Source of the DNA: Shewanella sp. SNU WT4
GTDB lineage: Bacteria > Pseudomonadota > Gammaproteobacteria > Enterobacterales > Shewanellaceae
DNA length: 64,000 nt
NCBI RefSeq assembly: GCF_006494715.1
Contig: NZ_CP041151.1
Coordinates: 1,488,001-1,552,000 of the forward strand
Direction: 5' to 3'
Numbering within the stretch: the stretch's first letter is position 1; the number at the start of each line of letters is the position of its first letter. The notes beneath the pieces were generated by a model. It worked only from the letters and a program-made list of their open reading frames with translations. It made no database searches and was not told the origin of the DNA. The position numbers were made by a program, and so were the translations under genes. Below, piece by piece: positions 55,531-64,000 of the stretch.

Positions 55531-56241
55531 TGAGACCTCGTTACTGTACTTGAGCACGACAAGTTTGATGTTTATTCAGTGCATGGCAATGCTAATCAGC
55601 CTGTTCATGGCAAACACTCAGTTTATGGCGAACATGGCATAGGGAAGCCGTAACCAACCTTGTTAATGACTTAAGCTAACGTCTAGTAAAAAAGCCAGAA
55701 ACTGCGAGTTCTCTAAGGTCATTATTATTGTTGAAAATGCTTATATGCCGCACCGTTTTTGGAATTTGTGTTGAGTTGTACGAAAAGGGGAATGCGGGTA
55801 ATGAGGTTGTCAGCATGGTTAAACGTTGGGCACACACGAGTTAGTGTGAAGGTGCATGAGTTAATCACTAATACGCAAGGGCTAGCTTTAGGCAGGGAAT
55901 GGGAAAAAGGTGTGTGACTCACCCATTTGTTTTAGCGCTTTCCGCTTAAAACATTAGATAAAACATCAGATAACGTTTATTTGGGGGCGATCGACTCAAC
56001 GACATTGTTAACAAATTTGATTACCATTTGTAGCAACCCGCAGATTACAGCAATCATCAATAAACTTCTGTCATAAATGAAAGGAGAACATGACTCTCTT
56101 TTTTATCACTACGAAAGTGCAATAGCTTCGGACTGCAGCAATATTTTAAATATGTGTCGCCACTTTGTCGCCACCTTATATTTAAGTAATAAAAAAGCGG
56201 CTTAACCATCAGGTTAAGCCGCTGTTTCTATTAGGTTTATT
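55531..56241. other. Gene-free region between the GFA gene and ssrA
   Basis: About 700 bases. It holds the ssrA terminator (56197-56222) and a very short frame MTLFFITTKVQ (56090-56125) behind a strong AGGAGAA. I cannot support that frame as a gene. There is no integrase, although the 3' end of ssrA is a common prophage/island attachment site. Confidence 0.5.
56197..56222 (-). terminator. Terminator of ssrA
   Basis: GCGGCTTAACC and GGTTAAGCCGC form an 11-bp stem around ATCA. On the minus strand a run of six T follows. It is about 20 bases past the mature tmRNA end. Confidence 0.88.
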
Positions 56242-56596
56242 TGGTGGAGGCGGCGGGATTTGAACCCGCGTCCGAAAAACCTACGCTCAAGGCGCTACAT
56301 GTTTAGTCTTTCTTTTATTTAACCGTTTATCCTCCGAAAGACAGGATGACACCCGGTGAGCCTAGTACTATTTCGCGGTTCACCCCTAGACAGAGTTCCC
56401 TCGCTAGCACGATGTAAGATGACCGTCAGATCCACTGCCCATGTGCAAGACGTGTGGGTGACGGCTAGCGGCCTTAAGCTGCTAGAGCGTAGTTATCGTC
56501 GTTTGCAACTATAACTTTGCGGCTTTTTACGAGGCCAACCGCCCCTCGACATGCTCCCGGAGTTTCGCGAATCCCGTCGAATCCAGAATCGCCCCC
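56242..56596 (-). ncRNA. ssrA: tmRNA (ssrA)
   Basis: On the minus strand the RNA begins GGGGGCGATTCTGGATTCGA (5' end about 56596) and ends with the T-arm GGGTTCAAATCCC-type sequence and CCGCCTCCACCA (3' end about 56242), about 355 bases. The coded tag is ANDDNYALAA followed by TAA (56506-56474). It rescues stalled ribosomes with SmpB, whose gene is directly upstream on the same strand. The 5' and 3' ends pair to make the tRNA-like domain. Confidence 0.96.
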
Positions 56597-56686
56597 GTGA
56601 TTTGAAGTGTAACTCGTTGAGTTGAAATGTCTACTACTGAATTACATCCTCACTGCTAACTGTCCATTAACTGAACAATAAGCGGT

Positions 56687-57175
56687 TTATTTGTCCTTCA
56701 TGACTCGGGCTTTTTCAATCGACCATTCGCGCTGCTTAGTATCTTCGCGCTTATCGTGATCTTTTTTACCTTTACCTAAGCCAATTTCAATTTTAACCCA
56801 AGCTCGGTTGCGCCAATACATGGAAATTGGAATGATGGCATACCCTTGACGCTCTACTTGACCCGCTAAACGGTCGAGCTCGCGGCGATTAAGCATTAAC
56901 TTACGCACGCGGATTGGGTCACAAACCACATGAGTTGAGGCTGTATTTAAGGGTGTTATGTTGCAGTTATGCAAAAATGCTTCGCCATTTTTGAGCAGCA
57001 CAAAGCTTTCCGACAAGTTAATTTTGCCAACACGGATAGATTTTACTTCCCAGCCCATCAAAGACAGACCCGCTTCCAGTTTTTCTTCGATTCGATATTC
57101 GAAGGTTGCACGCTTATTGCGAGCAATCGTTGCTGGTGGGTTTTTAGCGGATTTTTTTGAGTTATTCTTAGCCAT
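56687..57175 (-). CDS. smpB: SsrA-binding protein SmpB
   Basis: A 162-residue basic RNA-binding protein. It starts [11 protein letters not shown] and contains the family blocks [26 protein letters not shown] and the basic C-terminal tail [21 protein letters not shown] that enters the mRNA channel. It delivers tmRNA to stalled ribosomes. The ATG at 57175 is preferred over one three codons upstream because the MAKxN start is typical. ssrA follows about 90 bases downstream, and ratA is divergent. Confidence 0.95.
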   Translation of the reverse strand: MAKNNSKKSAKNPPATIARNKRATFEYRIEEKLEAGLSLMGWEVKSIRVGKINLSESFVLLKNGEAFLHNCNITPLNTASTHVVCDPIRVRKLMLNRRELDRLAGQVERQGYAIIPISMYWRNRAWVKIEIGLGKGKKDHDKREDTKQREWSIEKARVMKDK

Positions 57176-57358
57176 AGACCGCAATTATACACGCCGAGGG
57201 TGAATTTGGAATTGGCAGTATAACAATATTTTAGGCAATGGCTTAGGTTGAAAATTTGGTTGCTGGCTTTTTCGCCACTCTCTATGTGTGGTTGGTATAT
57301 TTTGCTGTGAGCATGGTAAACTATTGGCCGCATTAGCAATTGGATTTTGGACATAAGC

Positions 57359-57793
57359 ATGCCTAAGTTGAGTCGCAGTGCCTTGGTGAGAGCCAGTGCG
57401 TTGCAAATGTATGAGTTGGTCAATGATGTCGAGTCTTATCATGAGTTTTTACCTGGCTGTGTTGGCGGTAAAGTCATTGAGTTTGATGGTAAAACCATGT
57501 TGGCTTCGGTAGATGTCGCCAAAGCGGGTATCAAGAAAACCTTTACGACTCGCAATCAAGTGATCCCAGGTAAGCGCATTGAACTCAGGCTTGAAAATGG
57601 CCCGTTTAAACATTTGCAAGGCTATTGGCAATTTACTGAATTGACTGATGATGCTTGTAAGGTCGAGTTTGAATTAGATTTTGCCTTTTCTAGCCCGTTA
57701 GTGGCGCTGGCTTTTGGTAAAATATTTGAAGAGTTAGTCGGTTCTATGGTGCAAGCGTTCAGCCAGCGGGCCAAGGTTATCTATCCAAGGTAA
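57359..57793 (+). CDS. ratA: RatA, SRPBCC/Coq10-like protein (toxin of RatAB in E. coli)
   Basis: A 144-residue START-fold protein with the RatA blocks MPKLSRSALVRASALQMYELVNDVESY and EFLPGCVGGKVIE. E. coli RatA inhibits 70S ribosome assembly when overproduced; most homologues act in ubiquinone handling. The ATG at 57359 follows a GGAC leader. The gene is divergent from smpB and is followed three bases later by ratB, as in E. coli. Whether it acts as a toxin here is not shown by sequence. Confidence 0.88.
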   Translation: MPKLSRSALVRASALQMYELVNDVESYHEFLPGCVGGKVIEFDGKTMLASVDVAKAGIKKTFTTRNQVIPGKRIELRLENGPFKHLQGYWQFTELTDDACKVEFELDFAFSSPLVALAFGKIFEELVGSMVQAFSQRAKVIYPR

Positions 57794-57796
57794 GTT

Positions 57797-58129
57797 ATGA
57801 ATCCTAATCTAGATAAATTTAGTGTTGATGTTATTTATGCACTGCCAGACAGAGCCAAGGTAGTGAGTGTGATGGTCAATGGTGAGACCACAGTGCTTGA
57901 AGCTGTGGTTCAAAGCGGCATAGTCAATTTTTTCCCAGAAATCGATATCAATACCGTGAAGCTTGGCAGTTTTAGTCGCATGGTAAAATCTAGCGAGCTG
58001 TTAGTGCCAGGGATGCGGGTAGAAATATACCGCCCCTTGATTGCCGATCCTAAAGATGTGCGCCGTCGCCGCGCTGAGCAAGCCAAAGATGATGGTCGGC
58101 TTAATAAGATTACTGGCGCTAAACTTTAA
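57797..58129 (+). CDS. ratB: RnfH-family protein RatB
   Basis: A 110-residue beta-grasp (ubiquitin-like) protein of the UPF0125/RnfH family. It has SVDVIYALPDRAKVVSVMV at the start and the family end GMRVEIYRPLIADPKDVRRRRAEQ. Its role is unknown. It is translated just after ratA (three-base gap), so they form one unit. The convergent bamE gene follows past a long bidirectional terminator. Confidence 0.88.
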   Translation: MNPNLDKFSVDVIYALPDRAKVVSVMVNGETTVLEAVVQSGIVNFFPEIDINTVKLGSFSRMVKSSELLVPGMRVEIYRPLIADPKDVRRRRAEQAKDDGRLNKITGAKL

Positions 58130-58262
58130 GCAATGACTTTGGTCATTAGCTTTTAGCGTTAATGATGCACTTAGGACTATTTGCTGTGAGTTATCGCTTA
58201 AAGGGTGGCTGAAACACTATGGCCGCCATAGTGATTGTCACTCAGTAAAGTAGATAGACACC

Positions 58263-58298
58263 AAACAATAAGGCCCGCAATTGCGGGCCTTATTGTTT
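58263..58298. terminator. Bidirectional terminator between ratB and bamE
   Basis: A perfect 18-bp-arm palindrome centred on the GCAATTGC at 58280, GC-rich core with AAACAATA and TATTGTTT ends. It separates two convergent genes and should stop transcription from both. Confidence 0.9.
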
Positions 58299-58314
58299 CA
58301 GTCATGACTATTCA

Positions 58315-58815
58315 TTATTCACTATCTGTGGTCACAGACTGCTGTGATAACGGCTTTTCTTCTTCAATCAGTGGTTTAGCATCACCACGAGATTGCGGAA
58401 TCAAAGGTTCAGACGCCGGTTTATTGGTCATAGGTAAGCGGCTTTGCTCAAGCGGGGTGGCAAAGTCAGTATTCAGTTCATAATCACCCGTGACTTGGCT
58501 CAGGTTGCCATTAGCATCGAAGTTTAAAATCAATTCTTTGTGAATGATGCTGGCATCGCGGCCACTTTTGAAATGATAAACATAGTACCAAGTGTCATTA
58601 GCAAAGCTATCGCGCAGCACTGGGCGACCTAGAATATACTCGGCTTGCTCCTTGGTCATATCAATCCGCAGCTTTTCAACTTGTTGCTGCTCGACATAGT
58701 TACCTTGGGGAACGTCGGGCTTATACACTAGCCAATCAAACACACTGCAACCACTGATGCTGAGGCTCAATACGGTCAGGGCTAATACTTGTCTGGTACG
58801 TTTTATGGTTATCAT
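58315..58815 (-). CDS. bamE: Outer-membrane assembly lipoprotein BamE
   Basis: A 166-residue lipoprotein. The lipobox LSISGC (Cys at about residue 23) ends its signal peptide, and the BamE block LRIDMTKEQAEYILGRPVLRDSFANDTWYYVYHF is intact. It belongs to the BAM complex that inserts beta-barrel proteins in the outer membrane. The C-terminal tail (residues about 125-166) is proline- and acid-rich and longer than in E. coli (113 residues). In E. coli it is also next to ratAB (yfjGF). Start ATG at 58815. Confidence 0.92.
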   Translation of the reverse strand: MITIKRTRQVLALTVLSLSISGCSVFDWLVYKPDVPQGNYVEQQQVEKLRIDMTKEQAEYILGRPVLRDSFANDTWYYVYHFKSGRDASIIHKELILNFDANGNLSQVTGDYELNTDFATPLEQSRLPMTNKPASEPLIPQSRGDAKPLIEEEKPLSQQSVTTDSE

Positions 58816-59433
58816 TGGTCACTGCAAGCTATCGAGAATGGCCTCAATCATAACTAAGCAAAGGTATGACTGACAAGGGTTAATAGCATCAAGCCTTGAA
58901 ACTGAGGCGATTTTTTAGCGCCTTGCTTGAGCTTGCTAAATTGCTGCCTAGTTTTTACCGACATTCAAGTCGTTGCCTGTAAAAGGCTATGGCTGCTACA
59001 CATCTGCTTAAAGCGATTGGCTAATCACTTGCTAGACCATTGAGTAGTTAGCTATGCGCAGTAATAAGTATGATTAGCGAATGAGAGTATCGTGATACCA
59101 ATCTTTGGCGCTGTAGAGCTAATTATCGAGGGCCGTTAATCATCTAATCCTGCCGCTTAACATGTATTTATTATGCAAGATCAATGATCTGACAAGGAAT
59201 CAATGGTTTTATATAGAACCCAGACGCTATGTTAAATCAGTAACTGTGACCTAGCTAGTTTGGGCTAAATAAACCACACCCGCCGTCGGCACTAAGTCTT
59301 TAGTCTAAAATTGCATATTTATTAATTTATTTTGCAATTTGACCAATAAAATTTTGAATGTTGGCAAATTAACATTTTGTCTGTTCAGCGCCTTATGCTG
59401 CCTTTCGATAATCAAGTTGACGTAAAGGTAAGA

Positions 59434-59451
59434 TTTAAACGCTCGTTTGAT
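59434..59451. promoter_or_regulatory. PsrA-like binding site upstream of aceB
   Basis: TTTAAACGCTCGTTTGAT has the AAAC-N4-GTTTG form of the PsrA fatty-acid regulator site. PsrA is known to link fatty-acid breakdown with the glyoxylate bypass in Shewanella-type bacteria. It lies about 560 bases before aceB, so a distant promoter or chance match is possible. Confidence 0.4.
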
Positions 59452-59894
59452 TGATGGGTGTGGGCATTCAAATATAAGCTATTGTTTTAGGTTAGATAAC
59501 TTAGTTGCCGCTAGAGATAATCCTAAACACCTTAGTCTCTAATCTCCTCAAATATCCCATAAATAAGTGTAATCATATAATTACACAGTGAAATTATATT
59601 ACGGATTTAATAACAACCGTTCCTTGCTGGTGCAGTTGTCAGACAAGTCACTCGCTATCGTTTTAACCTTAATTTTCATCTTAATAAAGTTGATTAAAAA
59701 CAGATGCTTGAGTCACCTTTGTTCTTTGGTATTACCAATTTAATTCGCACGCCACATAAGTAAAGTGATTGCTAATGCTGTTGCCGGATTGTTGCTTTAA
59801 CAAATATTCAGCGATAGGGTTAGTACTAATTCAACATTTGCAGGTTGAGCTGCTAATGCGGTGAAGTTTCATGGTTTAGGTGCCACTAGCATGA

Positions 59895-59910
59895 GGTGGA
59901 TATATCCACC
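59895..59910. promoter_or_regulatory. 16-bp perfect palindrome upstream of aceB
   Basis: GGTGGATATATCCACC is fully self-complementary and lies about 100 bases before the aceB start, where an operator would be expected. The binding protein is unknown. Confidence 0.45.
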
Positions 59911-60010
59911 ACGCCAAGCACAGCCACCTAAGCGCTAGCAGCTAAGCCGAGCTTGCGAACAACCTAGTTACATTAGTTACTCATGAATTAAGGTATTAAG
60001 AGGTATAACA

Positions 60011-61633
60011 ATGACGGCGACATCTATGACTATGAGCGAACAACAGTCAGCACTAAAAATTGTTGGCAAAAATATACCTGGCGTTGATGCTGTGTTTACT
60101 GAAGGAGCCTTGTCGTTTGTCGAAGGCTTATGCCAGACCTTTATGCCAGAGCGCGATCACTTGCTTGAAGTGCGTAAACAAAAACAATTGCTGATTGATA
60201 ATGGTCAACTGCCTGATTTTTTACCGCAAACTCGATCTATTCGCGATAGTGAGTGGCAAATCCGTGGCATTCCCCACGACTTACGTGACCGCAGAGTCGA
60301 AATCACTGGGCCGGTTGAGCGTAAAATGATCATCAATGCGCTCAATGCCAATGTAAAAGTGTTCATGGCTGACTTTGAAGACTCATTAGCGCCGTCGTGG
60401 GAGAAGGTGATTCAGGGGCAGATAAACCTGCGTGATGCCGTTAATGGCACTATCACTTATACCAATGAAGAAACCGGCAAGTTATATCAGTTAAATGATA
60501 AGCCAGCAGTGTTGGTTAGCCGCGTTCGTGGTTTGCATTTGCCAGAGAAACATCTGCAATTTCAAGGGAAACCAATTCCTGGCGGACTACTGGATTTTGC
60601 CTTGTATTTTTATCATAACTATCGCCGCCTACTGAGCAAAGGCTCAGGCCCTTACTTCTATATTCCTAAATTGCAAAGCCATGAAGAAGCGCGCTGGTGG
60701 GCGAAAGTGTTCGCCTTTGCTGAAGAGCGTTTTTGTTTAGCACCCGGCACCATTAAATGCACCTGCTTAATTGAAACCTTACCCGCCGTCTTTGAAATGG
60801 ACGAGATTCTGTATGAATTACGCTCCAACATAGTCGCGCTTAATTGCGGTCGTTGGGATTATATTTTCAGTTATATCAAAACGTTAAAAAACCATAGTCA
60901 TAGAGTGCTGCCAGATCGCCAGCAAATTGGTATGGATAAACCGTTTTTAAGTGCTTACTCGCGGTTGTTAATTAAAACCTGCCATAAACGCGGCGCACTA
61001 GCCATGGGCGGCATGGCCGCCTTTATTCCGGCCAAAGATGAGCAAACCAATCAAGCTGTATTGGCCAAAGTTAAAAAGGATAAAGAGTTAGAAGCGCGTA
61101 ATGGCCATGATGGCACTTGGGTGGCGCACCCTGGTCTTGCTGATACGGCCATGGCGATATTTAACGATTACATCGGCCAAAATCATACCAATCAATTGCA
61201 TATTACCCGCGATGTAGATGCTCCAATTTTAGCGGCAGAACTGTTAGCGCCGTGTGAAGGCGAGCGCACGGAAGAGGGCATGCGCCTTAATTTGCGCATC
61301 GCGCTGCAATATATCGAAGCTTGGATTGGTGGCAATGGCTGCGTGCCGATTTATGGCCTGATGGAAGATGCCGCGACTGCCGAAATCAGCCGCACCTCTA
61401 TTTGGCAGTGGATCCGCCATGGCAAGCAATTATCCAATGGCAAATTAGTCACCAAAGACCTGTTTAAATCCATGTTGGTGGAAGAGCTCGCCAAGGTTAA
61501 AGAAGAAGTCGGCCAAGAAGCGTTTACTCGCGGCCAGTTCACTAAGGCTGCCGTACTGCTTGAACAAATCACTACCTCAGATGAGCTGGTAGATTTCTTA
61601 ACAGAACCCGGATACCAATTATTAACCGAATAA
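60011..61633 (+). CDS. aceB: Malate synthase A
   Basis: Condenses glyoxylate with acetyl-CoA to malate, second step of the glyoxylate bypass. The 540-residue protein (E. coli 533) has the type-A blocks VKVFMADFEDSLAPSW, VSRVRGLHLPEKH, CLIETLPAVFEMDEILYELR, GRWDYIFSYIK and the C-terminal region EDAATAEISRTSIWQW. The ATG follows AGAGG. aceA starts 64 bases after its stop, so the two form the aceBA operon, which lets the cell grow on acetate or fatty acids. Confidence 0.95.
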   Translation: MTATSMTMSEQQSALKIVGKNIPGVDAVFTEGALSFVEGLCQTFMPERDHLLEVRKQKQLLIDNGQLPDFLPQTRSIRDSEWQIRGIPHDLRDRRVEITGPVERKMIINALNANVKVFMADFEDSLAPSWEKVIQGQINLRDAVNGTITYTNEETGKLYQLNDKPAVLVSRVRGLHLPEKHLQFQGKPIPGGLLDFALYFYHNYRRLLSKGSGPYFYIPKLQSHEEARWWAKVFAFAEERFCLAPGTIKCTCLIETLPAVFEMDEILYELRSNIVALNCGRWDYIFSYIKTLKNHSHRVLPDRQQIGMDKPFLSAYSRLLIKTCHKRGALAMGGMAAFIPAKDEQTNQAVLAKVKKDKELEARNGHDGTWVAHPGLADTAMAIFNDYIGQNHTNQLHITRDVDAPILAAELLAPCEGERTEEGMRLNLRIALQYIEAWIGGNGCVPIYGLMEDAATAEISRTSIWQWIRHGKQLSNGKLVTKDLFKSMLVEELAKVKEEVGQEAFTRGQFTKAAVLLEQITTSDELVDFLTEPGYQLLTE

Positions 61634-61697
61634 TGCATGACCAAGTTAATGGGCGCGAACGGTTCGTGCCCATCCCCCAGTCTGAAGGAGCAAGTCT

Positions 61698-63017
61698 ATG
61701 AGTCAGTCACAACCAAATCGCCAGCAACAAATTGATGCGTTAAAAAAAGATTGGGCAGAAAACCCACGTTGGCAAGGTGTTCGTCGTCCTTATACCGCTG
61801 AAGAAGTGGTGAGTCTGCGGGGGTCATTTGTACCTGAAAATACTATTGCGCAGCGCGGCGCCGCTAAGTTGTGGCATTTAGTGAACGGTGGCGCTAAAAA
61901 AGGTTATGTTAATTCACTCGGCGCTTTAACTGGCGGCCAAGCAGTGCAACAAGCCAAAGCTGGGATTGAAGCGATTTATCTGTCTGGTTGGCAGGTAGCG
62001 GCCGATGCCAACTTAGCTGGCACCATGTATCCAGATCAATCTTTATATCCAGCCAACTCAGTGCCTGCGGTAGTATCACGCATCAATAATTCATTTCGCC
62101 GCGCTGATCAAATTCAGTGGAGCAATCAAATTGATGAAGGTAAGCCTGGTTACACTGATTATTTCCTGCCGATTATTGCTGACGCCGAAGCAGGCTTTGG
62201 CGGCGTGCTTAACGCCTATGAATTGATGAAGGCCATGATAGATGCGGGCGCCGCTGGCGTTCATTTTGAAGATCAGCTGGCCTCAGTGAAGAAATGCGGC
62301 CACATGGGCGGCAAGGTCTTAGTGCCAACTCAAGAAGCGGTGCAAAAACTGGTGGCGGCGCGTTTAGCGGCCGATGTCAGCGGTACCCAAACCTTAGTGA
62401 TTGCGCGCACCGATGCTAACGCGGCTGACTTATTAACCTCGGATTGCGACCCGTATGATCGCGACTTTGTGACTGGCGAGCGCACTAGCGAAGGCTTCTA
62501 TCGCGTTAATGCCGGTCTTGACCAAGCGATTTCTCGCGGTCTTGCTTACGCCCCTTATGCGGATTTAATTTGGTGTGAAACCGCAAAACCTGATCTTGAT
62601 GAAGCGCGCCGTTTTGCTGAGGCGATTCATGCCCAGTACCCAGATCAATTACTGGCATATAACTGCTCACCATCGTTTAACTGGAAGAAGAATTTAGATG
62701 ACGCCACCATAGCGCGCTTCCAGCAAGAGCTGTCGGACATGGGTTATAAGTACCAGTTCATCACCTTAGCAGGTATCCATAACATGTGGTACAACATGTT
62801 CGATTTGGCGTACGACTATGCCCGCGGCGAAGGTATGAAGCATTATGTGGAAAAAGTTCAAGAAGTAGAATTTGCTGCCGCAGCTAAAGGTTACACCTTC
62901 GTGGCACACCAACAAGAAGTAGGTACAGGTTACTTTGATAAGGTCACTACCGTTATTCAAGGTGGGCATTCTTCGGTGACGGCATTGACTGGCTCAACTG
63001 AAGAACAACAATTCTAA
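61698..63017 (+). CDS. aceA: Isocitrate lyase
   Basis: Cleaves isocitrate to succinate and glyoxylate. The 439-residue protein (E. coli 434) has the catalytic signature [10 protein letters not shown] (Cys200), [14 protein letters not shown], and [34 protein letters not shown] precedes the ATG. It is second in the aceBA operon and competes with isocitrate dehydrogenase for substrate. The IDH kinase gene aceK is not next to it, which fits the NAD-type IDH found in this window. A terminator follows 45 bases on. Confidence 0.96.
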   Translation: MSQSQPNRQQQIDALKKDWAENPRWQGVRRPYTAEEVVSLRGSFVPENTIAQRGAAKLWHLVNGGAKKGYVNSLGALTGGQAVQQAKAGIEAIYLSGWQVAADANLAGTMYPDQSLYPANSVPAVVSRINNSFRRADQIQWSNQIDEGKPGYTDYFLPIIADAEAGFGGVLNAYELMKAMIDAGAAGVHFEDQLASVKKCGHMGGKVLVPTQEAVQKLVAARLAADVSGTQTLVIARTDANAADLLTSDCDPYDRDFVTGERTSEGFYRVNAGLDQAISRGLAYAPYADLIWCETAKPDLDEARRFAEAIHAQYPDQLLAYNCSPSFNWKKNLDDATIARFQQELSDMGYKYQFITLAGIHNMWYNMFDLAYDYARGEGMKHYVEKVQEVEFAAAAKGYTFVAHQQEVGTGYFDKVTTVIQGGHSSVTALTGSTEEQQF

Positions 63018-63062
63018 CTATTTGTTTCTATATCGAAATAGTTAATGCTTTTGAAGTGAATT

Positions 63063-63088
63063 TGCGGCCTTAGTGCCGCATTTTTTTT
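63063..63088 (+). terminator. Terminator of aceBA
   Basis: TGCGGC and GCCGCA form a stem around a six-base loop, followed by eight T. Confidence 0.88.
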
Positions 63089-63135
63089 GGGCTTTCCTAT
63101 ACTCATAGAACTTGGATGCAATAGTAGAGCAGTGG

Positions 63136-64000
63136 ATGCCAGTAAAACACACCTCAAATCGCCTCGATTACTGGATAAACTATCTAGGCGAACAAGAACT
63201 CCCTGCATTATGTTCAAGTATTCGCAGCCTTGAATCCTTAGCTGATGATAATGTCAGTCCTCTTGCCAATATCAGCCGCAGTGTCATGCATGATAATGCG
63301 TTAACGTCGCGCATTTTACGGGTAGTTAATACTGTTACTTATCATAAGGGTGGCCCACCCATTACCACCTTGAGCCGCGCCGCTGTGGTGCTGGGCTTTG
63401 ATGTGATGCGCAATATTTGCCTAACCGCTAAGCTTTTAAGCACCACCATTGAAAAAGATTTAGTGACAGGCTCAGTGTATCAGATGCTACTTAGGCAAAT
63501 GGCGCGCTCGTTTCAAGCCGCCATGATAGGACGCATGATGCAGCAGCAACAAAAAGAGCCGCTGCGGGAAGAGGTCTTTATTGCTAGTCTGCTATTTCAT
63601 TTGGGAGAAACTGCTTTTTGGAGCAGCGCTCAGCCAGAAGTGAAGTCGTTAGCCATTAAGCTACAAATGTGCCTCTCGGACGCCGAGCAGCAACAAGCTA
63701 TTCGCGAAGTGATCGGGGGGCGATTTAATCAATTAACGCTTGGATTAGTCACGCAGTGGGGACTTGGCGCCTTGCTGCAAAGCGCGCTTAGTCAACATCA
63801 AAGCTGTCCACCTGAATCCTTAAGCATCATTAAGGCTAATGAATTGAGCGCCGCATTAGAGCAAGGTAATCCCGCTGAGATCGAAGCCTTAATCATTCAA
63901 TGCGCTGAGTTATTAGGGGAGGATATTCATGAGTTTACTGAACGTTTAGATAAGTGCTTAAAAGCCACGATTAAATTAACTCATGCATATGGCGCCAATG
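63136..64000 (+). CDS. HDOD-domain protein (partial, runs off the right edge)
   Basis: An open frame of 288 codons from ATG 63136 to the window end: MPVKHTSNRLDYWINYLGEQ, then ELPALCSSIRSLESLADDNVS, the HDOD hallmark blocks SRSVMHDNALTSRILRVVN and ITTLSRAAVVLGFDVMRNICL, and ASLLFHLGETAFW. HDOD proteins are related to HD phosphohydrolases but usually lack the metal residues. They take part in signalling and regulation. The C-terminus is missing, so a second domain (for example serine/threonine or GGDEF) cannot be excluded. It has a weak leader and follows the aceBA terminator, so it has its own promoter. Confidence 0.85.
   Translation, partial: MPVKHTSNRLDYWINYLGEQELPALCSSIRSLESLADDNVSPLANISRSVMHDNALTSRILRVVNTVTYHKGGPPITTLSRAAVVLGFDVMRNICLTAKLLSTTIEKDLVTGSVYQMLLRQMARSFQAAMIGRMMQQQQKEPLREEVFIASLLFHLGETAFWSSAQPEVKSLAIKLQMCLSDAEQQQAIREVIGGRFNQLTLGLVTQWGLGALLQSALSQHQSCPPESLSIIKANELSAALEQGNPAEIEALIIQCAELLGEDIHEFTERLDKCLKATIKLTHAYGAN

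Larger units (their letters stand above)
58816..60010. other. 1.2-kb gene-free region upstream of aceB
   Basis: No coding frame of note on either strand. It is AT-rich, especially 59290-59400. It holds an AAATTGCA/TGCAATTT inverted pair (59308-59340), a PsrA-like dyad (59434-59451) and the palindrome at 59895-59910. It should include the aceBA promoter and perhaps an undetected small RNA. Confidence 0.55.

Noticed and set aside
55725..55922. 65-codon open frame downstream of ssrA (minus strand)
   Set aside because: No ribosome site, no recognisable motif, and composition does not look coding.
57359..58129. RatAB reported as an active toxin-antitoxin system
   Set aside because: RatA and RatB are widespread core proteins. 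Toxicity is known only from E. coli overexpression, so no TA finding is claimed.

Overview
The window reads as chromosomal DNA of a marine-type gammaproteobacterium close to Shewanella. The reasons are the lactate block (lldP, dld-II, lldEF), the Na+-type PomAB stator, the tmRNA tag ANDDNYALAA, the gcvA-DUF423-rlmM and xni-ppnN neighbourhoods shared with E. coli, and the family-level look of nearly every protein. Base composition is moderate and coding density is high. The first gene (lldF) and the last (an HDOD protein) run off the window ends.

Layout. 1-6.5 kb: lactate uptake and oxidation (lldF, lldE, Fe-S D-lactate dehydrogenase, lactate permease), all minus strand. 7.1-12 kb: nadK, grpE behind a sigma-32-type promoter, and the isoprenoid/exonuclease operon xseB-ispA-dxs. 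12.2-14 kb: Na+ flagellar stator pomAB. 14.1-19 kb: thiI, gcvA, a Tex30-like hydrolase, a DUF423 membrane protein and rlmM. 19-22.5 kb: a small AT-rich accessory island between rlmM and icd. It carries an intact IS50-like element (transposase, Tn5-type inside and outside ends, perfect 9-bp target duplication) and a two-gene unit of a HipA-like kinase and a DUF3037 protein. Near-identical terminators flank the island. 22.5-39 kb: NAD-type isocitrate dehydrogenase, an S9 peptidase, DUF3192, xni-ppnN, a diguanylate cyclase, a TPR protein with a decayed GGDEF-like tail, an M61 peptidase and a tricorn protease homologue. 39-41.2 kb: a three-gene PepSY/DUF3325/DUF3649-type membrane operon behind a Fur box. 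41.4-47.2 kb: a phosphorelay cassette (hybrid histidine kinase, two-domain response regulator, HD-GYP phosphodiesterase). 47.6-49.3 kb: a coupled SAM methyltransferase and HNH nuclease. 49.4-51 kb: a eukaryotic-type glutathione synthase whose stop codon lies in a 10-bp tandem repeat. 51.5-55 kb: arsenic genes, two ArsR regulators then GAPDH and ArsJ, which together turn arsenate into 1-arseno-3-phosphoglycerate and export it. 55-59 kb: a GFA protein, ssrA, smpB, ratAB and bamE. 60-63 kb: the glyoxylate bypass (aceB, aceA) after a 1.2-kb gene-free leader, then an HDOD gene.

Most of the window is ordinary core genome. The best candidates for under-described biology are the HipA-like/DUF3037 pair in its island, the methyltransferase-HNH pair, the eukaryotic-type glutathione synthase, and the phosphorelay cassette with its degenerate kinase-like output domain. 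All functions are inferred from reading protein sequence by eye; no database search was possible.
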